Source: Alphaproteobacteria bacterium (GTDB lineage Bacteria > Pseudomonadota > Alphaproteobacteria > Caulobacterales > Caulobacteraceae). Taken from it: a stretch of 64,000 nt of DNA. Made by a program: the position numbers and the translations under genes. The notes under the pieces are model-generated. The model did not search any database and was not told the origin of the DNA. It saw only the letters and a program-made list of their open reading frames with translations. The DNA lies in assembly GCA_018826515.1 (NCBI GenBank), contig JAHKAM010000021.1, positions 1-64,000 of the forward strand. The letters run 5' to 3'. Shown here in pieces: positions 40,888 through 50,900 of the stretch; positions within the stretch are counted from its first letter, which is position 1; every line of letters starts with the position of its first letter.

Positions 40888-42363
40888 ATGGCCAACAGTC
40901 CAGGTCCGATGCAGGGCTTCTACGACGGCGTGACCAACGTCAGCGACTTCATCTGGGGCGGAACCTGGCATGGCGAGCAGGTCCTGCTGTTTCCGCCGAT
41001 GGTCGTCATTCTGCTCGGCGTCGGCATCTGGATCATGATCGGTCTGCGCTTCTATCCGATCACCCATCTGGGCATGGCCTTCGCCGGCCTGTTCAAGAAA
41101 AACGACGAAAAGGGAAAGGGCGAGATCTCGCCGTTCGCCGCCCTGTCGACGGCGCTGTCGGGCCAGGTCGGCACCGGCAACCTCGCCGGCGTCGCCACCG
41201 CCATCACCCTGGGCGGACCGGGCGCCCTGTTCTGGATGTGGATCACGGCCCTGATCGGCATGTCCCTGGCCTTCGCCGAGGGCTCGCTGGCCATCCGCTA
41301 CCGCGAGAAAGGGCCTGACGGCCATTTCCGCGGCGGCCCGATGAACTACATCCGCAACGGTCTCGGAAAGAAATGGGGCTGGCTGGCCGTGGTCTTCTGC
41401 ATCGGCCTGCTGTTCTCGTCGATCGCCACAGGCAACATGATCCAGGCGAACTCGTTCGCGGACTCCTTCAGCGGCCTCACCGGGTTGCCGGAGTGGGGCT
41501 CCGGGATTGTCGTCGCCGTGGCCGTCTTCGCCGTCATCATCGGCGGCATCAAGTCGATCGGCGCCATCGCCGAGAAGGTCGTTCCCTTCATGGCTCTGGT
41601 CTACCTGCTGATGGCCGGCATCGCCCTGGCGATGAATTTCACCGCCATTCCGGGGGCCTTCGCCACCATCTTCGAGAGCGCCTTCACCGGCCATGCGGCG
41701 GCCGGCGGCTTCGTCGGGGCCGGCATGATCCTGGCGATCCGCTCCGGCGTGGCCCGCGGTCTGTTCTCCAACGAGGCGGGACAGGGCTCGACCCCCATCG
41801 CCCACGCCGTGGCCCAGACCGACGACCCCGCCAAGCAGGGCCGGTTCGCCATGATGGGGACCTTCATCGACACCATCATCATCTGTACGGCGACCGGCCT
41901 GGTCATGCTGGCGGTCCAGGGCGCCTTCCCGCACACCGGCGCGGACGGCGCCGTGGTGATGCAGAACACCGTCTGGACCTCCGACCTGCGCGGCTTCGCC
42001 ATGACCGAGGCGGCCTATGCGACAGCCTTCCCATGGCCGGTTTTCGGCAATGTCACCATCGGCGGGCTGATCGCCTCGATCGCCCTGATCCTGTTCGTGT
42101 TCACGACCCTGATCACCTGGGGCTACTACGGCGAGCGGGCCGCGACCTATCTGTTCGGCATGAAGCTGGCCATTCCGTTCCGGCTCTTCTGGGTGGTGAT
42201 GATCTTCATCGGCTCCTTCCAGGAGATCGAACTGGTCTGGCGTCTCGGCGATATCGCCAACGCCGCCATGGCCCTGCCCAACCTGATCGCCCTGGCCCTC
42301 CTGTCCGGGGTCGTCTTCGCCCTCGCCAAGGGAAACAAGACCGCCGGCAAGGATCACGAATAG
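40888..42363 (+). CDS. Alanine/glycine:cation symporter (AGCS) family protein
   Basis: ALSTALSGQVGTGNLAGVATAITLGGPGALFWMW; GMSLAFAEGSLAIRYR; NEAGQGSTPIAHA. Confidence 0.95.
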   Translation: MANSPGPMQGFYDGVTNVSDFIWGGTWHGEQVLLFPPMVVILLGVGIWIMIGLRFYPITHLGMAFAGLFKKNDEKGKGEISPFAALSTALSGQVGTGNLAGVATAITLGGPGALFWMWITALIGMSLAFAEGSLAIRYREKGPDGHFRGGPMNYIRNGLGKKWGWLAVVFCIGLLFSSIATGNMIQANSFADSFSGLTGLPEWGSGIVVAVAVFAVIIGGIKSIGAIAEKVVPFMALVYLLMAGIALAMNFTAIPGAFATIFESAFTGHAAAGGFVGAGMILAIRSGVARGLFSNEAGQGSTPIAHAVAQTDDPAKQGRFAMMGTFIDTIIICTATGLVMLAVQGAFPHTGADGAVVMQNTVWTSDLRGFAMTEAAYATAFPWPVFGNVTIGGLIASIALILFVFTTLITWGYYGERAATYLFGMKLAIPFRLFWVVMIFIGSFQEIELVWRLGDIANAAMALPNLIALALLSGVVFALAKGNKTAGKDHE

Positions 42364-42370
42364 CGAGCCT

Positions 42371-42402
42371 TCAAGGCCCGGGTGAACCGCCCGGGCCTTG
42401 AA
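42371..42402 (+). terminator. Hairpin after the AGCS gene
   Basis: CAAGGCCCGGGtgaaccgCCCGGGCCTTG dyad; short T content. Confidence 0.55.
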
Positions 42403-42485
42403 CAATTCACGGTCGCCCGCAGGGTCGGCCGCAACATGAGGGCGCGGCCGGATCGGAACCGCGTCACGAGTTCGGGAGTAGTCAA

Positions 42486-43919
42486 TTGGCAGGAAACACA
42501 GCGGCGCCGGGTCAGGCGCGATGGTCCTCGAAGGCCGCCTTCGTGCTCGCGGCCACCGGGTCGGCGGTCGGTCTCGGCAATCTCTGGCGCTTTCCCACCG
42601 AGGCGGGCAGCAACGGCGGCGGGGCCTTCGTTCTGCTCTATATCCTTTGCGTGGTCCTGATCGCCCTGCCGCTGCTGCTGGCTGAAAGCCTGATCGGCCG
42701 TCACGGGCAGCGCTCGACCATCGCCAGCACGGCCTATCTGGCGCGGCAGTCCGGGGCCAGTTCCGCCTGGAGCCTGCTGGCCGTGATCGGCCTGATCGCC
42801 AATACCGCCATCCTGACCTTCTACTGCGTCGTCGCCGGCTGGGTGGTCTATTTCATCGGCACGAGCGCGGTCGATCTGATCGGCGCCGTCGGGGCCGGCG
42901 AGCCGCTGCGGGGCGCCTATGGCGAGCAGTCGGTCGACCAGATCCAGCAGATGATGCCGACCCTGTTCGCCAATCCGGTCCTGCTGGTCGGTCTGCAACT
43001 CGCCTTCGTGGTGGTGACGGTCTGGATCGTCGCCCGCGGGGTCAAGGGCGGTATCGAGATGGCGGCGACCTGGCTGATGCCGGCCTTCTTCTTCCTTCTG
43101 ATCGGGATCACCATCTACGCCGCGATCATCGGCGACTTCGCCGCGGCGGTGGCCTTCCTGTTCACGCCGGACTTCGAACGCGCCCTGCAGCCGGGCGTGC
43201 TGAGCTCCGCGCTGGGCCAGGCCTTCTTCTCACTGAGCCTTGGGGGCGGGGCCATGATCGCCTACGGCGCCTATGCCTCGCGCGAGACCAACCTGGGCCA
43301 GACCTCGGGCATGATCGCCTTCGCCGACACGGGCGTGGCCATCATCGCCGGCCTGGCCATCTTCCCGATCGTGTTCAGCGTCGGGATGGAGCCGAACGCC
43401 GGCCCGACCCTGATGTTCCAGACCCTGCCGGCGGCCTTCCACGCCATGCCCGGCGGCGCCATCGTCGGCCTGCTGTTCTTCGTCCTGGCCCTGTTCGCGG
43501 CCCTGACCTCTTCGGTGTCGCTGCTCGAGATTTCGGTGGGCTGGGTGACCGAGAAGTTCGGCGTGTCGCGGGTGAAGGCCTCGTTCTGGATCGGCGTGCT
43601 GGTGTTCCTGATCGGCCTGTTGTCGGCCTTGTCCTTCAATGTGCTGGCCGACCAGCGACCGCTCGCCTTCGTCCAGGGCTTCGAGAACGCGACCTGGTTC
43701 GACGCCATCGACGGGGTCACCGGACGGTTGCTGCTGCCGCTGTCGGGCCTGATCACGGCCATCTTCATCGGCTGGGTCGCCGATCGCAAACTGGTCAACG
43801 CCGAGACCGGGCTCACGGGCGGCGGTCTGACGGCCTGGCGGTTCCTGGTCGCCTGGCTGTGCCCGCTGGCGGTGGCGGCCATTCTCGTGATCGGCCTGTT
43901 CCCGCAGCTGCTGGGCTAG
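42486..43919 (+). CDS. Sodium-dependent neurotransmitter-type (NSS/SNF) transporter (TTG start)
   Basis: KAAFVLAATGSAVGLGNLWRFPTEAGSNGGGAFVLLYI. Confidence 0.95.
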   Translation: MAGNTAAPGQARWSSKAAFVLAATGSAVGLGNLWRFPTEAGSNGGGAFVLLYILCVVLIALPLLLAESLIGRHGQRSTIASTAYLARQSGASSAWSLLAVIGLIANTAILTFYCVVAGWVVYFIGTSAVDLIGAVGAGEPLRGAYGEQSVDQIQQMMPTLFANPVLLVGLQLAFVVVTVWIVARGVKGGIEMAATWLMPAFFFLLIGITIYAAIIGDFAAAVAFLFTPDFERALQPGVLSSALGQAFFSLSLGGGAMIAYGAYASRETNLGQTSGMIAFADTGVAIIAGLAIFPIVFSVGMEPNAGPTLMFQTLPAAFHAMPGGAIVGLLFFVLALFAALTSSVSLLEISVGWVTEKFGVSRVKASFWIGVLVFLIGLLSALSFNVLADQRPLAFVQGFENATWFDAIDGVTGRLLLPLSGLITAIFIGWVADRKLVNAETGLTGGGLTAWRFLVAWLCPLAVAAILVIGLFPQLLG

Positions 43920-43939
43920 GACCCGGTTCATCCGACAGG

Positions 43940-43973
43940 AAGCGGCCCGGGCCAGGTCCGGGCCGCTTTTCCT
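43940..43973 (+). terminator. Rho-independent terminator
   Basis: AAGCGGCCCGGgccaggtCCGGGCCGCTTTTCC. Confidence 0.8.
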
Positions 43974-44031
43974 TGCGCCCAGGGCTGTTCGGGGGGCGGG
44001 CCCATGGCCGTCGAGGCGGTCCCTGAATCGA

Positions 44032-44064
44032 GAAAGGCCCGGGCTCACGCCCGGGCCTTTCCTG
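44032..44064 (-). terminator. Hairpin downstream of the amino acid permease
   Basis: GAAAGGCCCGGGctcacgCCCGGGCCTTTC dyad; minus-strand T-run. Confidence 0.7.
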
Positions 44065-44085
44065 TTTTGCAGACGCCTGGGAGGA

Positions 44086-45750
44086 TCAGTCGTCCTTGAC
44101 GTTGTCGACATCGCCGCCGAGGGCCGCGACCGGGCTCGACATCGTGGTCTCCTCGGTGATGTCGATGCCCTTGGCCAGCTTCGAGTGCCAGAAGCCGTAG
44201 GCGGCGTAGATCACCGCCCCGACCACGGCGTAGCAGCCGAGAATGGTCAGCGGCAGCGGATTGCCGTCCATCGCGTGCTGGATCATGGGCCAGAAGTTGA
44301 AGGCCGCCAGCGAAAGGCAGGCGAGGATGCCCGCGACGGCCGTGGCGATGCCGCCCGGCACCTTGAACGGGCGCTCCATCTCCGGATGCTTGATGCGCAG
44401 GAAGATCACGCTCAGGCAGACGATCGAGAAGGCCACGGCCGTCCCGAGGGAGACCAGGTCGCCGAGGATGGAGATGGGCAGGAAGGACGCCGCGACGGCG
44501 ATCAGCACGCCCAGCAGGATGGTGCCGATCCAAGGGGTGCGGAACTTCGGGTGGATGACGGCGAAGGCGCGCGGCAGCAGGCCGTCACGCGCCATGGTGT
44601 AGAAGATGCGCGTCTGGCCGTAGCACAGCACCAGCATGACCGAGGACAGGCCGGTGATGGCGCCGATCTTGATCAGGAAGCTGATCAGGTTCAGCTCGCC
44701 GCCCGGGGCCGCGGCCATCGGGATGTCGGCCCATTCCAGACCCATGCGGTCGATGGCCACGGCCACCGGCGCCGGGCTGGCCAGCTCGAGATAGGGCACC
44801 ACGCCCGTCATGACCGCCGCAACGGCCATATAGATGAGGGTGCAGACGATCAGGGCGCCCAGGATGCCGACGGGGACGTCCTTGGACGGATTCTTGGCCT
44901 CGGCCGCCGCGGTCGAGACCGCTTCGAAGCCGACATAGGCGAAGAAGATGATGGAGGCGCCGCGCAGGATGCCCGTGGCCCCGTACTCGCCGAACTTGCC
45001 GGTCGTGTTCTCGGGGATGAAGGGCGTCCAGTTGGCTGGGTTGATGTACTGGATCCCCACGGCGATGAAGGTCAGCAGCACCACGATCTTGATCATCACG
45101 ATGATGTTGTTGATCGAGGCCGACTCGCTGACGCCGAGGACCAGCAGGCTGCAGACGGCGGCGATGCCGATGGCGGCGACCAGGTTGAAGGTGCCGGTCA
45201 GCGGGAAGCTGGCGACGCCCGTGTCCGAGGTCACGGCCTGGATCAGCGGCGTGGCCCACGACGGGCCTTCGCCGCCCGCATACTGGATCATGGGGAACAG
45301 ACCGCCGGCCACGCCGAAGTCGCCAAGGATCGAGACGACATAGCCTGACCAGCCGACCGCGACGGTCGAGGCGGCGACGCCGTATTCAAGCACCAGGAGC
45401 CAGCCCATGATCCAGGCGAAAACCTCGCCCAGGGTGCCATAGGCATAGGTGTAGGCCGAGCCGGAGACCGGCATGGTCGAGGCCAGTTCGGCGTAGCACA
45501 GACCCGCCAGACCGCAGGCAATGCCGGCGACGACGAAGCTGAGCATGATGGCCGGACCCGCGTGGGCCGCGGCGACCTGGCCGGTGAGAACGAAGATGCC
45601 GGCGCCGATGATGGCGCCGATGCCCAGACTCATCAGATTGATGGGGCCCAGCGAGCGCTTCAGCTCGCTCTTGGCCGCTTCTTTCTGGATCTGGACGACG
45701 GATTTTTTGAGAAATAGCCGGTTCCCCGGCGGGCGTCCTGCGACGGCCAT
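44086..45750 (-). CDS. APC family amino acid permease
   Basis: LGIGAIIGAGIFVLTGQVAAAHAGPAIMLSFVVAGIACGLAGLCYAELASTMPVSGSAYTYAY. Confidence 0.94.
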   Translation of the reverse strand: MAVAGRPPGNRLFLKKSVVQIQKEAAKSELKRSLGPINLMSLGIGAIIGAGIFVLTGQVAAAHAGPAIMLSFVVAGIACGLAGLCYAELASTMPVSGSAYTYAYGTLGEVFAWIMGWLLVLEYGVAASTVAVGWSGYVVSILGDFGVAGGLFPMIQYAGGEGPSWATPLIQAVTSDTGVASFPLTGTFNLVAAIGIAAVCSLLVLGVSESASINNIIVMIKIVVLLTFIAVGIQYINPANWTPFIPENTTGKFGEYGATGILRGASIIFFAYVGFEAVSTAAAEAKNPSKDVPVGILGALIVCTLIYMAVAAVMTGVVPYLELASPAPVAVAIDRMGLEWADIPMAAAPGGELNLISFLIKIGAITGLSSVMLVLCYGQTRIFYTMARDGLLPRAFAVIHPKFRTPWIGTILLGVLIAVAASFLPISILGDLVSLGTAVAFSIVCLSVIFLRIKHPEMERPFKVPGGIATAVAGILACLSLAAFNFWPMIQHAMDGNPLPLTILGCYAVVGAVIYAAYGFWHSKLAKGIDITEETTMSSPVAALGGDVDNVKDD

Positions 45751-45905
45751 GAGTTCTTGTCCAACCGTGCGCCCCTCCCTTGAGTCGGCCGACCACGACA
45801 GCGCGACGTTTAGGCGCACCGGTTGGACTGTCAACGGAGCAAAAGCGGGGCGGGATCCCGTTCATTCGCTTCCCCATATCGGCGGCGCCGGATAGACCGC
45901 AGGCG

Positions 45906-48329
45906 ATGCTTCCGATCCATGCCGTTCTCGGGCCTCTCAGGGCCGCTCTGGCCGCAGGCAACACCGCTGTCCTGGCTGCGCCGCCGGGCGCCGGCAAGAC
46001 GACCGTCGTACCGCTCGCGCTGCTGGAAGAGCCGTGGCTCGACGGCGGAAAGCTGTTGGTTCTGGAGCCCCGAAGGCTGGCGGCGCGGGCGGCGGCGGAG
46101 CGCATGGCGGCGACTTTGGGCGAGCAGACGGGCGACACGGTCGGCTACCGCACACGTCTTCAGAGCCGGATCGGACCCCGCACGCGGATCGAGGTCATCA
46201 CGGAGGGCGTCTTCACCCGCATGATCCTGGACGATCCGGGGCTGGATGGCGTCGGGGCGGTGCTGTTCGACGAGTTCCATGAGCGTTCGCTGGACGCCGA
46301 CCTCGGGCTGGCGCTGGCCTGCGAGACGCAGGGTCTGCTGCGCGAGGACCTGCGCCTGCTGGTGATGTCCGCGACGCTGGATATCGGCGGCGTCTCCCGC
46401 CTGCTGGACGGCGCGCCGGTGATCGAGGCCGAGGGGCGGATGTTCCCGGTCGAGACCCGCCATCTCGAGCGCAACCCGGTCGAGCGGATCGAGGACGCCG
46501 CGGCCCGGGCCGTGATGCAGGCGCTGGGCGAGGAGACGGGATCGGTACTGGTCTTCCTGCCGGGGCAGGGAGAGATTCACCGCACGGCGCAGCGGCTGCT
46601 GGACCGTCTGCGCGACCCGACGGTGGATGTGGTTCCGCTTTACGGCGCCCTGGACCGGGAAACGCAGGACCGGGCCATCGAGCCGGCGCCGACCGGGCGG
46701 CGCAAGGTGGTGCTGGCGACGTCGGTGGCCGAAACCAGTCTGACCATCGAAGGCGTACGGGTGGTCATCGACGGCGGCCTGTCGCGCGTGCCGCGGTTCG
46801 AACCTTCCAGCGGTCTGACGCGGCTGGCGACGGTGAAGGTCAGCCGGTCCTCGGCGGAGCAGAGGCGCGGCCGGGCCGGGCGCACCGAACCGGGGGTCTG
46901 CTACCGGCTGTGGGACGAGGCGGCGACGCGTGGGCTGGTCCCGCACCAGCGGCCGGAAATCCTCGAGGCGGACCTGACCGGCTTCGCCCTCGACCTGGCG
47001 CGCTGGGGGGCGCGGTCGACCGAGGCCCTGGCGCTGCTGGATCAGCCGCCGGCGGGGGCCTTCGCCGAGGCGCGCAAGGTGCTGGCGCGACTGGGCGCGC
47101 TGGACGAGGCCGGCGGCCTGACCGCCCACGGCCGGCGTCTGACGCGCATCCCCCTGCCGCCGCGGCTGGCGCACATGGTCGCCGCGGCCGCCGACGCCGG
47201 CGACGCGATGCTGGGCGCACGGATCGCGGCGGTTCTGAGCGAACCGGGCCTCGGCGGGACGGATTCAGACCTGAGAGACCGGCTGCGCAGTCTGGACCGC
47301 GACCGCTCGCCGAGGGTGCGCGATGCGATGAAGCTGGCCGAGCGCTGGGCGCGGGCCGCGGGCGGCGGGCAGGGGGGCGAAGCCGATGTCGGCGCCCTGC
47401 TGGCCGAGGCTTTCCCTGAACGGGTCGCCAAGGCGCGCGGGAAGCCGGGCGAGGTGCTGCTGGCCTCGGGACGGGGGGCATTTGTTGAGCCCGCGGACGC
47501 CCTCGCGCGCGAACCCTGGCTGGCGGTCGCCGAACTGGGCGGCGGCGATGCGCGCGACCGTATCCGTTTGGCGGCTCCCGTCGATCCGGCGGCGCTGGGC
47601 GGGCGGATCGAGGTTGAGGACCGGCTGACGCGCGAGCCGTCGGGACGGATGACCCTGCGCCGGATACGCCGCATCGGCGCGATCACGGTCGATGACAAGA
47701 TTGTCGGGGCGCCGGACCGGGGCATGGTCACCGCCGCGCTGAAGGCCGAGGTAGAACGGGATGGGCTGGCCGCGCTGCGCTGGGGCGAACGGGCGTCGGG
47801 GCTGCGGGCGCGGCTGATGTTCGTGGCCGGGCTGGAGGATGGCTGGCCTGATGTTTCCGACGCGGGTCTGTCTGCGACGCGAGAGACCTGGCTGTGGCCG
47901 CTGCTTGAGACGGTGCAGGGCCTCGACCGGATCGAGGACGGCGCGCTGGAAGCGGGGCTGCGAACCTTGGTTCCATGGGACCGACAGCGGGCGCTGGACA
48001 CGCTGGCGCCCGCGCGGCTGGCGACCCCGCTCGGCTCGGCGGCCATCGACTATGCGGCAGAGGGCGGGCCGAGGGTCGATATCCGCGTGCAGGAGTTGTT
48101 CGGAACGACGGATCATCCGACCGTCGGCGGCGGGCGGGCGCCCCTGACGCTCGCCCTGCTGTCGCCGGCGCGGCGGCCGGTTCAGGTGACCAGGGACCTG
48201 CCCGGGTTCTGGGCCGGCAGCTGGGCGGCCGTGCGCAGCGAAATGCGCGGTCGCTATCCGCGCCATCCCTGGCCGGAAGATCCGACGAAAGCCGAGGCCA
48301 CCAGCCGGGCCAAGCCGCGCGGGACGTAA
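45906..48329 (+). CDS. hrpB: ATP-dependent helicase HrpB
   Basis: APPGAGKTTVVPLALL; LFDEFHERSLDADLGLAL; SATLD; QRRGRAGRTEPGVCYRLW. Confidence 0.96.
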   Translation: MLPIHAVLGPLRAALAAGNTAVLAAPPGAGKTTVVPLALLEEPWLDGGKLLVLEPRRLAARAAAERMAATLGEQTGDTVGYRTRLQSRIGPRTRIEVITEGVFTRMILDDPGLDGVGAVLFDEFHERSLDADLGLALACETQGLLREDLRLLVMSATLDIGGVSRLLDGAPVIEAEGRMFPVETRHLERNPVERIEDAAARAVMQALGEETGSVLVFLPGQGEIHRTAQRLLDRLRDPTVDVVPLYGALDRETQDRAIEPAPTGRRKVVLATSVAETSLTIEGVRVVIDGGLSRVPRFEPSSGLTRLATVKVSRSSAEQRRGRAGRTEPGVCYRLWDEAATRGLVPHQRPEILEADLTGFALDLARWGARSTEALALLDQPPAGAFAEARKVLARLGALDEAGGLTAHGRRLTRIPLPPRLAHMVAAAADAGDAMLGARIAAVLSEPGLGGTDSDLRDRLRSLDRDRSPRVRDAMKLAERWARAAGGGQGGEADVGALLAEAFPERVAKARGKPGEVLLASGRGAFVEPADALAREPWLAVAELGGGDARDRIRLAAPVDPAALGGRIEVEDRLTREPSGRMTLRRIRRIGAITVDDKIVGAPDRGMVTAALKAEVERDGLAALRWGERASGLRARLMFVAGLEDGWPDVSDAGLSATRETWLWPLLETVQGLDRIEDGALEAGLRTLVPWDRQRALDTLAPARLATPLGSAAIDYAAEGGPRVDIRVQELFGTTDHPTVGGGRAPLTLALLSPARRPVQVTRDLPGFWAGSWAAVRSEMRGRYPRHPWPEDPTKAEATSRAKPRGT

Positions 48330-48342
48330 CCGGCGACGGTCC

Positions 48343-48891
48343 CTATCCCGCCATGCGGCGGATCAGTCCGTCCCGCAGGACCATCTGGTGGTACAGGGCG
48401 GCGCTGATATGCAGGCCGACCAGCCCCGCCAGGGCCCAGCCGGCGAAATAGTGGACATACCATGCGCCAGCCCAGAGGCGTTCGTCCTCGACCGACGGTG
48501 TGAACAGCGTCGGAACCGTGAACAGGCCGATCACGGACATATCGACCTTCATGTGGACGAGGACGATATAGCCCGACACCGGCAGAATGATCAGCAGGAC
48601 ATAGATCAGGCCGTGAACCACCTGCGCCGCCCGTTCGCGCCAGGGCGGTTCGCCGGTCAGCGGTTGCGGCGGCCGATACGAAAGGCGCCACAGGACCCGC
48701 ATCAGGATGAAACCGGTCAGGATGACGCCGAACTGGAAATGGTTGCGGATCAGGATCAGGCTGACGTCACGGCGACTCTCGTTCTCGGCCAGCCAGCCCG
48801 ACAAGAACTGGCCCACGATCATCACCGCGACAGTCCAGTGCAGCACGCGGGCGACGAGGCCCCAGGACCGGCTGGAATTCCGCAGGCGCAT
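48343..48891 (-). CDS. Cytochrome b561-like protein
   Basis: WGLVARVLHWTVAVMIVGQFLSGW; VHYFAGWALAGLVGLHISAALYHQMVLRDGLIRRM. Confidence 0.87.
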   Translation of the reverse strand: MRLRNSSRSWGLVARVLHWTVAVMIVGQFLSGWLAENESRRDVSLILIRNHFQFGVILTGFILMRVLWRLSYRPPQPLTGEPPWRERAAQVVHGLIYVLLIILPVSGYIVLVHMKVDMSVIGLFTVPTLFTPSVEDERLWAGAWYVHYFAGWALAGLVGLHISAALYHQMVLRDGLIRRMAG

Positions 48892-49051
48892 GAACACTCC
48901 TCTGGCGAAAGGCAGGCCCAGCCTAGCCTTGATCGTGCCCGGTGGAACCCGGAGCGTGTTCAGCAGCATGTACCGGTACACAACAGTCTGCAGGTCAGCT
49001 TTGCCCGAACGGCGCGCCGCTTCTATTCTCTGCCTGATCAAGGAGCCGCCG

Positions 49052-49705
49052 ATGCCGAGGGTGAACAGACGTTCGACGCTGTTTGGACTGACTACACTGG
49101 CGGCCAGCGGCCTTGGGACCGGCTGCTCCCGCGCGGAGCAAACGCAATCCCCGGAGCGGCCCAGAAGCGACCTTTACGCCTGCGAAGGCTGCGAGGCGAT
49201 CGATGAGCGGAATCCGCTCGAACTGTCGCCTTCAGCGACCCTGGCGGGTCCGGATGAACCGGGTCAGCGGATGCGTTTGTCGGGTCGGGTCTATGCGGTC
49301 GATGGCGTCACCCCCGTGGAGGGCGTCGTCATCTATGCCCACCACACGAATGTGGAGGGGCTTTATGCGAACGGCACGCCCGACTCCGAATGGAGCCGTC
49401 GTAATGGCCGACTGCGAGGCTGGGTCAGGACTGATGTCGATGGACAATATGCCTTCGACACCATCAAGCCGGCGCCCTATCCTGACATGACGATGCCGGC
49501 TCACGTCCATCTGTATGTGAAGGAGCCGGGACGCAGAACCTATTATGTCGACGACGTCGTCTTCGACGGCGAGTTCAAGGTGGATGCCGCCTATCGCGCC
49601 GCCCAGGAATTGAGAGGCGGCAGCGGAATTGTTCGTCTCGGCGCCGGTAGTGATGGCGTTCTGACTGCGGTGCGGGACATCCGCCTGGAGCCCCATCCCG
49701 GCTGA
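49052..49705 (+). CDS. Intradiol ring-cleavage dioxygenase-like lipoprotein
   Basis: Lipobox-like LGTGC; GRVYAVDGVTPVEGVVIYAHHTNVEGLY...GWVRTDVDGQYAFDTIKPAPYP...PAHVHLYV. Confidence 0.78.
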   Translation: MPRVNRRSTLFGLTTLAASGLGTGCSRAEQTQSPERPRSDLYACEGCEAIDERNPLELSPSATLAGPDEPGQRMRLSGRVYAVDGVTPVEGVVIYAHHTNVEGLYANGTPDSEWSRRNGRLRGWVRTDVDGQYAFDTIKPAPYPDMTMPAHVHLYVKEPGRRTYYVDDVVFDGEFKVDAAYRAAQELRGGSGIVRLGAGSDGVLTAVRDIRLEPHPG

Positions 49706-49866
49706 AGGCGGCGTCGCCGCTTGCCTTTTGCCCCCAACCCGCCTAGAAGCCCGCCCACTTCACACGCAGGCGTGGCGCTGACGGGGAGAAATCCCGTTTG
49801 CTCCGTTCCGAGGGCCCATCGGCCTTTACCCGTCTGCGGCGGATCAATCGGATAAAGGACTACACC

Positions 49867-50808
49867 ATGGCTCTGCCAGAATTCTCCATGCGTTCGCTGC
49901 TCGAAGCCGGCGCGCACTTCGGCCACCAGACGCACCGGTGGAACCCGAAGATGGAGCGCTACATCTTCGGATCGCGCTCGAACATCCACATCATCGACCT
50001 GTCGCAGTCGATCCCGCTGCTGCACCAGGCGCTGGTCGCCGTGCGCGACGTCGCCGCCAAGGGCGGTCGCGTCCTGTTCGTCGGCACCAAGCGCCAGGCC
50101 GCGGATCCGGTGGCCGAGGCCGCCAAGCGCTGCGCCCAGTACTATATGAACAACCGCTGGCTCGGCGGCACCCTGACCAACTGGCGCACCGTGTCGGGCT
50201 CGATCGCCCGCCTGCGCGAGCTGGAAGGCCTGCTGGAAGGCGGTGGCGAGGGCCGGGTCAAGAAGGAACTGCTGAACCTGCAGCGCGAGCGCGACAAGCT
50301 CGAGCTGTCGCTGGGCGGCATCAAGGACATGGGTTCGATTCCGGACATCATCTTCGTGATCGACACCAACAAGGAAGCGATCGCGATCCTCGAAGCCCGC
50401 AAGCTGAACATCCCGATCATCGCCATCCTCGACACCAACTCGGATCCGGACGGCATCACCTATCCGATCCCGGGCAATGATGACGCCGCCCGCGCCATCC
50501 AGACCTATTGCGACCTGATCGCCGACGCCGTCCTCGACGGTCTGGCCGCCGGCCAGGCGTCGCAAGGCGTCGACCTGGGCGCCGCGGTCAACCCGGACGA
50601 GCCGATGCTGCGCGAAGCCAAGGCCCCCAAGGCCAAGGTTGAAGACGCCGCCCCGGCCGGCACGGAAGCCGTCGCCGAGGAAATGATCGCCGCCGCCGAA
50701 CCGGCCGCCGAGGAAGCCACGGCCGAACCGGCCGTCGCCGACGAAGCCGCCCAGGCCGCGACCTCGGAAGCCAACGACGCCGTCGAAACCGAGAAGGCCG
50801 CGGTCTAA
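49867..50808 (+). CDS. rpsB: 30S ribosomal protein S2
   Basis: [40 protein letters not shown]; Ala/Glu-rich C-terminal extension. Confidence 0.98.
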   Translation: MALPEFSMRSLLEAGAHFGHQTHRWNPKMERYIFGSRSNIHIIDLSQSIPLLHQALVAVRDVAAKGGRVLFVGTKRQAADPVAEAAKRCAQYYMNNRWLGGTLTNWRTVSGSIARLRELEGLLEGGGEGRVKKELLNLQRERDKLELSLGGIKDMGSIPDIIFVIDTNKEAIAILEARKLNIPIIAILDTNSDPDGITYPIPGNDDAARAIQTYCDLIADAVLDGLAAGQASQGVDLGAAVNPDEPMLREAKAPKAKVEDAAPAGTEAVAEEMIAAAEPAAEEATAEPAVADEAAQAATSEANDAVETEKAAV

Positions 50809-50844
50809 GCGACCCCGACTTTCTACCGACGGCGAAACTGACAT

Positions 50845-50869
50845 ACGGCCGGGCTAAACGCCCGGCCGT
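50845..50869 (+). other. Stem-loop between rpsB and tsf
   Basis: ACGGCCGGGCtaaacGCCCGGCCGT, no T-run. Confidence 0.6.
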
Positions 50870-50900
50870 TCCCGCATACGAATACCAAGGAGATACCCCC

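Noticed and set aside
40648-42405. 585-aa minus-strand ORF
   Set aside because: Antisense to the AGCS symporter; His/Gln/Asp-rich shadow frame.
45831-47174. 447-aa minus-strand ORF
   Set aside because: Antisense to hrpB, which has full helicase motifs.
49706-49866. Possible structured rpsB leader or riboswitch
   Set aside because: Long leader noted, but I could not identify a specific known motif by eye.
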